Shown here: positions 21,508 to 27,174 of the stretch, one piece after another | How the letters are laid out: every line of letters starts with the position of its first letter | Numbering within the stretch: the first letter of the stretch is position 1 | The notes under the pieces: generated by a model | What the model was told of the DNA's origin: nothing | What the model saw: only the letters and a program-made list of their open reading frames with translations | Database searches by the model: none | Program-made: the position numbers and the translations under genes | Origin: Vulcanimicrobiota bacterium | GTDB taxonomy: Bacteria > Vulcanimicrobiota > Vulcanimicrobiia > Vulcanimicrobiales > Vulcanimicrobiaceae | DNA: 27,174 nucleotides | Direction: 5' to 3' | NCBI GenBank assembly: GCA_003155175.1 | Contig: PMFP01000064.1 | Span: 160 to 27,333, forward strand

Positions 21508-23579
21508 GGCGGCGTCCCGTTGACCACCAGCGTCACCGACGAGCCGGGCGCGACTTGCGTTCCGGCCTGCGGATCGGTGCGAACGACCTTGCCGCTGGCG
21601 CCTTCCGCGGTCGTGTATTGCACGGGGCCGACGGCGTAGCCCGCGGCCGCCAGCGTCGCTCGTGCCTGTTCCACCGGCATCCCTTGCGTGTCGGGGACTT
21701 CGCCCGGTACCGAGAGCACCAGCTCGACGGAGGATCCGGACGCGACGCTGCTGCCCGGCGACGGATGTTCGTCCACGATGGTGCCGTTGGCGACCGAGCC
21801 GGCTTCGTATTTGAGCGTGGGAGAAAGCTTTGCAGCCGAGATCGCCGCAGCCGCGTCGGGGTACGATTTGCCGCGCACGTCCGGTACCGTGCCCATGTCG
21901 GCCGGAGCCGCCGCGTTGACCACGAGATGCACGACCGAGCCACGCGCGACGCCCGCATTGGCCTGGACGTCCTGCGAAACGATCTTGCCCGCGTCTACGC
22001 CTGCGATCGTCTCGCGCTGCGTCGTATCGAGGGTCAGCCCGAGCTTGGTGCCGGCCGCTTGCGCGTCGTCGAGCGTCATCCCGACGAAGTTCGGCACGGT
22101 GACGGGCTGGGGACCGTTGGAAACGATCAGCAGGACGGTCGAGTTTTGCCGTACCGGGGAACCGGGAGACGGAGATTGCGAGAGGACGCTGTCCTTCGGT
22201 GCGTTGTCGAAGCGGCGTACGATCTTGGCGGTCAGCTTGTCGTCGGAAAGCGTACGCTGCGCGTCCGCGACGGAGAATCCACGCACGTCACGCAAGCCGA
22301 CCGTCGGCAGACCGTTGCTTACCACGAGCTCGACGACGGAGTTCTTCTCGACCTTGGTTCCCGCAGCGGGGTTTTGGCGAATGACGTGGTTGGCGGGTAT
22401 CGTGTCGCTCGGACTCTTAATGAAGCGGGCGGTCAAACCGGCGTTGACGACGGCTTGCTGAGCCGCGACGTCGGTCATGTTGCGATAGTCGGCGACGCGA
22501 ACGTTCGCTGCCAAGTCGGGAATCGGCGGCAGCGAAATCGCGCTGCCGGGACGCCCGAACGCCCAGTATCCCAGCGCCGCGGCAACCAGCGCGAGCGCCA
22601 CGATCGCCCAGACCACGCCGCCGGAGGCAGCCGGTTGAACCTCGCGCTCGCCCCCACCTTGTGCGTAGGCGCGGTCGGGAAGCGGCGACCGGCGTGGCGG
22701 AAGCGGCGATGCGCTCGGCGGCGCGTCGTTGGAAATCGTATGGCGCGCGATGAGGGGACGTTCGCGCGCCTCGCGAAGCGCGGTTGCAACGTCGCTCGCC
22801 GACTGATACCGGTGCGCCGGTTCCTTCTGCAGCAGTTTGTTCACCACGGCAGCGAGCGCCGGACTGACGCCGAGCGCGGGATCGATGGTCGGCACCGCAT
22901 GTCCGATGTGCTTGAGCGCGACCGTAACCGGCGACTCGCCCTCGTACGGCAGCTGCCCGACCAGCATCTGGTAGAGCACGACCCCGACGCTGTAGAGGTC
23001 CGACGTGTCGTCCAAATCGTGCCCCTGCGCCTGCTCGGGTGAAATGTAGTAGACGCTTCCCATCACCAGGCCCGGTTTGGTCAGCGCCATCGTCTGTCGC
23101 GATGCGGCGCGCGCGATCCCGAAGTCCGACAGCTTGCAGACGTCGTCTTTGGTGACGAGGATGTTGGCGGGCTTGATGTCGCGGTGCAGCAGGCCTTGCC
23201 GGTGCGCGTAGGCCAGACCGCTGCAGATCTGCGCGGCATAGTCGATGGCGACCGGCTCGGGCAGCTTCCCGTCGGCGGCGATGATCTCGGCCAGCGAGGG
23301 GCCGTCCACCAGTTCCATGACGATGTAGTAGAGGTCGCCTTCGCGCCCGACGTCGTAGGTGTTGACGATGTTGGGATGCGAAAGGCGCGCGGCCGACTCG
23401 GCTTCCTGATAGAAACGGCGGACGAACTCGTCGTCGGCGGCGTACTGTTGGCGCAGCACTTTGACGGCGACGCGCCGGCGCAGCAGCGTGTCCGTGCCGC
23501 AATAGACGGTAGCCATGCCGCCCTCGCCGAGCTTTCGATCGAGGCGGTACCGGTTGTTGAAGATCTGCTGCTCGATCAC
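21504..23579 (-). CDS. pknB: Membrane Ser/Thr protein kinase with five PASTA domains
   Basis: This 691-residue protein has a cytoplasmic Hanks-type kinase at 11-270: Gly-rich loop LGEGGMATVY, Lys40 (VAVKVL), HRDIKPANIL with catalytic Asp134, DFG 152-154, and the activation loop up to SPEQAQG. A Pro-rich juxtamembrane linker (285-318) leads to one transmembrane helix at 321-341. Five extracytoplasmic PASTA repeats follow, about 355-423, 424-489, 492-556, 563-624 and 626-688. PASTA domains sense muropeptides or lipid II, so this is a PknB/PrkC-type regulator of wall synthesis and division. GTG 23579 starts four bases after the pbpA stop. The pbpA-pknB order resembles the actinobacterial pbpA-pknA-pknB cluster; no phosphatase or rodA is in the window. 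Confidence 0.95.
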   Translation of the reverse strand: MIEQQIFNNRYRLDRKLGEGGMATVYCGTDTLLRRRVAVKVLRQQYAADDEFVRRFYQEAESAARLSHPNIVNTYDVGREGDLYYIVMELVDGPSLAEIIAADGKLPEPVAIDYAAQICSGLAYAHRQGLLHRDIKPANILVTKDDVCKLSDFGIARAASRQTMALTKPGLVMGSVYYISPEQAQGHDLDDTSDLYSVGVVLYQMLVGQLPYEGESPVTVALKHIGHAVPTIDPALGVSPALAAVVNKLLQKEPAHRYQSASDVATALREARERPLIARHTISNDAPPSASPLPPRRSPLPDRAYAQGGGEREVQPAASGGVVWAIVALALVAAALGYWAFGRPGSAISLPPIPDLAANVRVADYRNMTDVAAQQAVVNAGLTARFIKSPSDTIPANHVIRQNPAAGTKVEKNSVVELVVSNGLPTVGLRDVRGFSVADAQRTLSDDKLTAKIVRRFDNAPKDSVLSQSPSPGSPVRQNSTVLLIVSNGPQPVTVPNFVGMTLDDAQAAGTKLGLTLDTTQRETIAGVDAGKIVSQDVQANAGVARGSVVHLVVNAAAPADMGTVPDVRGKSYPDAAAAISAAKLSPTLKYEAGSVANGTIVDEHPSPGSSVASGSSVELVLSVPGEVPDTQGMPVEQARATLAAAGYAVGPVQYTTAEGASGKVVRTDPQAGTQVAPGSSVTLVVNGTPP

Positions 23580-23583
23580 GTCG

Positions 23584-24987
23584 TTACTTTACGTTTCCCA
23601 ATGCCGTCTCCAGGACGTCGCGTGCGATCGGCGCGGCCACGTCGGCGCCGTATCCGCCGTTCTCGACGACGATCGCAACGGCGACGCGCGGATTCTCGGC
23701 CGGAGCAAAACACACGAACCAGGAGTGGGCCCGCCCTTCCGGGTTGGTGGCCGTTCCCGTTTTGCCCGCGACCGTCACGCCTGGGATGCGGGCCGTGGTG
23801 CCGGTTCCGCGCGCGACCACCGCTTCCATCATCTTCTTCACGTCGGCCGCCGTGTCCGCCGAAATCGGCGTCGCGAGGGCTTCGGACGGATAGACGCTGG
23901 CGATCGCGCCGTCGCGCACGATTTGCCGCACCAGGTACGGCCGGGGCTCGTTACCCTGCCCCGCGACGGTCGAGCCGATCAGCGCCATTCTCAGGGGCGT
24001 CATCAGCAGCGCGCCTTGCCCGAAGCCCATCTGAGCCAGCTCGCCCGGAACGATGTCGCTCTTGGGCGGAACGTGATCGCGCGCCGAGGGCAACTGGAAA
24101 TCAACGGAATCGCCGATGCCGAATTTTGCGAGGTAGTCGTAAAAGGTGTCCACGCCCATCTTCAGCGCGATCTGCGCGAAGTCCACGTTGCTCGAAAGCG
24201 CGAACGCCGTCGTCAAGTCGGCCGTCCCCGTGACTTCCGATTCGTTGTTGTGAAGCGTGAAGTCGCCGACCTGGAGATATCCCGGATCCTCGAACGTGGA
24301 AGCCATCGTCACGGTGCCGCTGTCGAGCGCAGCCGATGCCGTAAACATCTTGAACGTCGAGCCGGGCGGATAGAGCCCGTCGATGGCCCGGTTCAGCAGC
24401 GGACTCGACTCGTCCGCGTTGAGCTGCGAGAAGATCGCGTCGATCCGGTTCGGGTCGAAGCTGGGAACGCTCGCGATTGCCAGCACCGCGCCGCTACGCG
24501 GATCGAGGACGACGCCGGCGCCGCGCGCATGGCGCGAGAGTTCGTCGTAGAGGCGAACCTGGATGGCGGGAACGATCGTCGTGACGACGTCGGCGCCTTT
24601 GGAAACGCCCTGTTTGCCTTGGAACGAGTCCACGATCTGGTGGAACTGGGCGACAGGGTCGCCGCTGGTATCGGGCGGCGTCAGTGCGAGATCGTACGCG
24701 TCCTCGATTCCGCTGGTGCCGTAGCGCACCGACAGATAGCCCACGGTCTGGGCGAGCGCCGCGCCGAGCGGATACGTCCTCGCCCCGCCCTGCGTCGCGG
24801 CCAGCACGCTGCCGTCGGTTGCCAGAATGCGGCCGCGATTGGCATCGAGCACGGCGTGGCGGGGGTTTCCCGGGCGTTCGGAGATGGCCGGACCTTCGAC
24901 GACCTGGACGTAGGCTTGGCGCGCCGCGATCACGAGGAAGAGGAGGACGAAAACCCAGGCGAGCTGCGAGATCGTGCGATTGGTCAC
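23584..24987 (-). CDS. pbpA: Class B penicillin-binding protein (peptidoglycan transpeptidase, PbpA-like)
   Basis: This 467-residue protein has an N-terminal membrane anchor (residues 8-22, AWVFVLLFLVIAARQ), a short dimerisation/linker domain with RGRILATDGSVLA and GYLSVRYGTSGIEDAYD, and the transpeptidase domain from about 155. Active-site motifs are Ser210-x-x-Lys213 (PPGSTFKMF), Ser265-x-Asn267 (ALSSNVDFA) and Lys409-Thr-Gly411 (VAGKTGTA). Arrangement and N-terminal wording resemble actinobacterial PbpA, a short division-associated class B enzyme that normally partners a RodA/FtsW polymerase. GTG 24987 overlaps the stop of the upstream unknown gene as GTGA; a longer upstream frame is only the shadow of that gene. 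Confidence 0.94.
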   Translation of the reverse strand: MTNRTISQLAWVFVLLFLVIAARQAYVQVVEGPAISERPGNPRHAVLDANRGRILATDGSVLAATQGGARTYPLGAALAQTVGYLSVRYGTSGIEDAYDLALTPPDTSGDPVAQFHQIVDSFQGKQGVSKGADVVTTIVPAIQVRLYDELSRHARGAGVVLDPRSGAVLAIASVPSFDPNRIDAIFSQLNADESSPLLNRAIDGLYPPGSTFKMFTASAALDSGTVTMASTFEDPGYLQVGDFTLHNNESEVTGTADLTTAFALSSNVDFAQIALKMGVDTFYDYLAKFGIGDSVDFQLPSARDHVPPKSDIVPGELAQMGFGQGALLMTPLRMALIGSTVAGQGNEPRPYLVRQIVRDGAIASVYPSEALATPISADTAADVKKMMEAVVARGTGTTARIPGVTVAGKTGTATNPEGRAHSWFVCFAPAENPRVAVAIVVENGGYGADVAAPIARDVLETALGNVK

Positions 24988-25730
24988 GTGCCCGTCTGCG
25001 ATCCCGCCGGTGCGTGCTCGCGCAACACGGTATATCCGCCCTCGGTTCGCACGGCCAAGTACGCGCGCTGCGGGTCGGCGTCCAGGAGCACGTTCACGAT
25101 CGAACGGGCGACGGCGTCGTCCAGCGCATTTGTGGCGAGCACGACTTGGACGGAGACCTCGTCGAGCAACGGCGGCGCGACGTACGCACAGGCCGGCAGC
25201 GTCTCGAAGTGCCGGTCTTCGTAGGCGCCGTTTCGCCACGGCCCGCGCTTGCCGAAGACTTGCGCGTGGTAATCCCAAGCGCACAGTTCGCGCTCTTTCC
25301 AGGTGAAGTCGCCCGCCACGCACAGGCGCCGGCAGATGGCGCATTGGACGATCGCGGCCGCCGGCCGCGCGAGGGCGTCGGCGACGTCGTCGGGCACGTC
25401 TTCGATGTTGAGAACCACGCTGTCGTCGAGGCGCTCCGGAATGGGGGCGTTCCATTCGATGCGCGCGAGCAGTTCGAGGTCGCGCATCGGAGCGATGAAC
25501 GCCCGCTCGTCTTCCGGCGGAAACGTCCGGTCGATCCAGTCGATCAGACCCGAAAGCGCGATGCCGACGTTCTGCCAGGAATCGCCGATCGCAACGCCCA
25601 GGGGCGTCCAGGCGATCGGGACCAGGCGCGCGGAAACCGTCGTGCCCTCCGGCTTGAAACTGTTGACGAACGCCAGGGTGTTGCTGTTGCCGCCGATGAC
25701 GAAGGCGCGCGGCTCGCCGTCGAGGCTCAG
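24984..25730 (-). CDS. Unknown Cys-rich protein between carB and pbpA
   Basis: I do not recognise this protein (248 residues if started at CTG 25730). No signal peptide or membrane helix is seen. Residues 1-125 are mixed alpha/beta (RAFVIGGNSNTLAFVNSF, TTVSARLVPIAWTPLGVAIGD, IALSGLIDWIDRTF). Residues 130-155 hold Cys130-x2-Cys133-x3-Cys137, Cys150 and His155 (VQCAICRRLCVAG, ERELCAWDYH), a possible metal site. The C-terminal 60 residues look like a beta-alpha-beta unit (EVSVQVVLATNALDDAVARS, RAYLAVRTEGGYTVLR). No ATG, GTG or TTG lies in frame between the carB stop and residue 82, although that stretch is clearly coding. CTG 25730 overlaps the carB stop as CTGA and is the best start. Its stop overlaps pbpA. 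Confidence 0.7.
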   Translation of the reverse strand: MSLDGEPRAFVIGGNSNTLAFVNSFKPEGTTVSARLVPIAWTPLGVAIGDSWQNVGIALSGLIDWIDRTFPPEDERAFIAPMRDLELLARIEWNAPIPERLDDSVVLNIEDVPDDVADALARPAAAIVQCAICRRLCVAGDFTWKERELCAWDYHAQVFGKRGPWRNGAYEDRHFETLPACAYVAPPLLDEVSVQVVLATNALDDAVARSIVNVLLDADPQRAYLAVRTEGGYTVLREHAPAGSQTGT

Positions 25731-27174
25731 GACTCGATCGTCGCCGGCGCCGCTCGATACTCTTGGAGGCTGCGCGGCGGGCCCGCCGTGCTTGCGAGCG
25801 CTTCCGCCAGGGCGCGAGCCGTATCCAGACTGGTCAAACACGCAATACTCGCTTCGACCGCAGCGCGGCGAATCTTGTAGTTGTCGGAAACTTCCTTGGG
25901 CCCCTTAGCGTCGTTGATGACGAGATCGACCGCTCGCCCGGAGATGAGGTCGAGGACGTGGGGAGAACCGTCCGCGAGTTTGTTGACGGCCTCGCACGCG
26001 ATCCCGGCCGCTTCCAAGACGCGGCGGGTGCCGGCGGTGGCGACCAGCGTGTAGCCGAGCTGCGCGTATTTGGCCATGACGGGCACCGCGGCGCTCTTCT
26101 CGGCATCCGAGATCGAGACGAGGACGCGCCCGCCCGTTCGCGGCAAGCGGAAGCCGGCGCCGATGAAACCCTTGCGTAAGGCGCCCGCGAACGTGTCGTC
26201 GATGCCGAGCACCTCGCCCGTGGACTTCATCTCAGGGCCCAGGATCGTTTCGACGCCCCGCATTTTTGAGAACGAGAAGACCGGAACTTTGACCACGACG
26301 TACGGCGTCTTCGGACGAAGCCCGGTACCGTATTCCATGTCGCGCAGTTTCTCGCCGAGCGCGATGCGCGTTGCGGCGGCCACGATGTTCACGCCGGTCG
26401 CCTTCTGAATGATCGGCACCGTCCGGCTGGCGCGCGGGTTGGCTTCGATGATGAACAGCGCGTCGTCGTGCACGACGAACTGAATGTTGATGAGGCCGCG
26501 GATGCGCAGTTCTCGCGCGATCGCCGTCGTCACGTCCACGATGCGCCGTTCCATCGCCTCGTCGATGGTCTGCGTCGGATAGACGCTGATCGAGTCGCCG
26601 GAGTGGATCCCGGCCCGTTCGATGTGTTCGAAGATTCCTGGGATGAGAATGTCGTCGCCGTCGAAGACGGCGTCCACCTCGACTTCGAGCCCGCGAAGGT
26701 ACTTGTCCACCAGCAGCGGGGCGTCGGGCAAGATCGGCGGAGCCGACTCGGCGTACGATGCGAGTTGGCCCTCGTTGTAGACGATCTCCATCGCCCGCCC
26801 GCCGAGCACGAACGACGGCCGCACGAGGACGGGAAAGCCGAGTTCGCGCGCGATGGCGCGCGCCTCGCGGAAACTGCGGGCGGCGCGGCCCTCGGGGCGT
26901 GCGACGCCCAGGCGCGCGAGGGCGGCGTCGAATTGTTCGCGATCCTCGGCCATGTCGAGGCTTCCGCGGTCGCTTCCTACGATGTGCACGCCGCGCCGGC
27001 TGAGCTCGGCCGCGAGATTGATCGCGGTCTGTCCGCCGAACGCGAGCATGACGCCGGCGGCGCCGGTCGCGCGGTAGGCCGCTTCCACTTCGTCTGCGCC
27101 CGGCGGCTCGAAGACCAGCACGTCGGAGACGTCGAAGTCGGTCGAAACCGTTTCGGGATTGTTGTTGACGACGA
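25727..27174 (-). CDS. carB: Carbamoyl-phosphate synthase large subunit, C-terminal part (5' end outside window)
   Basis: About 482 residues are visible of a protein normally near 1070; the frame is open to the right window edge, beginning in the conserved VVNNNPETVSTDFDVSD (family: NSNPETVSTDYD). Then come GVMLAFGGQTAINLA, the second ATP-grasp domain (ELGFPVLVRPSFVLGGRAMEIVYNE, IEANPRASRTVPIIQKATGVN) and the C-terminal MGS-like allosteric domain (ETILGPEMKSTGEVLGID to about VDLVINDAKG). CarB makes carbamoyl phosphate for pyrimidines and arginine from bicarbonate, ammonia and two ATP. Its stop TGA overlaps the CTG start of the next gene. Confidence 0.97.
   Translation of the reverse strand, partial: VVNNNPETVSTDFDVSDVLVFEPPGADEVEAAYRATGAAGVMLAFGGQTAINLAAELSRRGVHIVGSDRGSLDMAEDREQFDAALARLGVARPEGRAARSFREARAIARELGFPVLVRPSFVLGGRAMEIVYNEGQLASYAESAPPILPDAPLLVDKYLRGLEVEVDAVFDGDDILIPGIFEHIERAGIHSGDSISVYPTQTIDEAMERRIVDVTTAIARELRIRGLINIQFVVHDDALFIIEANPRASRTVPIIQKATGVNIVAAATRIALGEKLRDMEYGTGLRPKTPYVVVKVPVFSFSKMRGVETILGPEMKSTGEVLGIDDTFAGALRKGFIGAGFRLPRTGGRVLVSISDAEKSAAVPVMAKYAQLGYTLVATAGTRRVLEAAGIACEAVNKLADGSPHVLDLISGRAVDLVINDAKGPKEVSDNYKIRRAAVEASIACLTSLDTARALAEALASTAGPPRSLQEYRAAPATIES

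Noticed and set aside
24988..25455. A 156-residue Arg-rich N-terminal extension of the penicillin-binding protein
   Set aside because: It is the frame shadow of the unknown Cys-rich gene; the membrane anchor of the PBP lies right after GTG 24987.

Overview
The window looks like chromosomal backbone from a GC-rich, diderm bacterium of the Terrabacteria type. A Candidatus Eremiobacterota (WPS-2) relative is my best guess, but it is an inference from gene content and not a measured placement. Outer-membrane traits (a TonB-dependent receptor, an Mla lipid transporter, lipoproteins) sit beside traits common in Gram-positive-like lineages (a PASTA Ser/Thr kinase next to a class B penicillin-binding protein, a SpoIID-type amidase enhancer, an RqcH/NFACT protein). 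I see no insertion sequence, prophage, CRISPR array, tRNA or rRNA.

Layout. Positions 1-5714 are read on the + strand: the 3' part of a TonB-dependent receptor; a small secreted KGGHR-motif protein with a terminator; a DUF1232 membrane protein; a DUF6582-like domain fused to a histone-H1-like Lys/Ala tail; a secreted carboxypeptidase-regulatory-like domain; a XerC/XerD recombinase preceded by DnaA-box-like sites; and a DUF4097-like lipoprotein. This block meets the minus-strand genes tail to tail with a 4-base overlap of stop codons.

Positions 13699 down to 5711 form a minus-strand cluster gmk-rpoZ-glmS-rph-orf113-mlaE-mlaF-mlaD-panE, mostly with overlapping or nearly touching genes. The MlaD is long: inner-membrane anchor, MCE domain, helical stalk, Pro-rich linker, and a C-terminal beta-rich region ending in Phe. 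It resembles the one-piece trans-envelope lipid bridge known from diderm Firmicutes. A small lipoprotein (minus) and rqcH (plus) diverge at about 14.3 kb.

From the right edge down to about 16.6 kb lies one tightly packed minus-strand cluster: carB (partial), an unknown Cys-rich protein, pbpA, pknB, ruvC, ruvA, ruvB, spoIID-like, pilZ, queA and a small apparently frameshifted gene. sodB follows, ending in a strong terminator. Pyrimidine synthesis, peptidoglycan synthesis and its kinase, Holliday-junction processing, cell-wall amidase activation, c-di-GMP sensing and tRNA modification are thus probably co-transcribed.

The most unusual signals are: (i) repeated 4-base NTGA stop/start overlaps covering all four variants, including two where only CTG fits as the start codon (queA and the protein after carB); (ii) the long MlaD with a translationally coupled unknown helical protein; (iii) the small gene after queA broken at a run of seven G; (iv) the unknown Cys-rich protein between carB and pbpA; (v) DnaA-box-like sites ahead of the recombinase gene.
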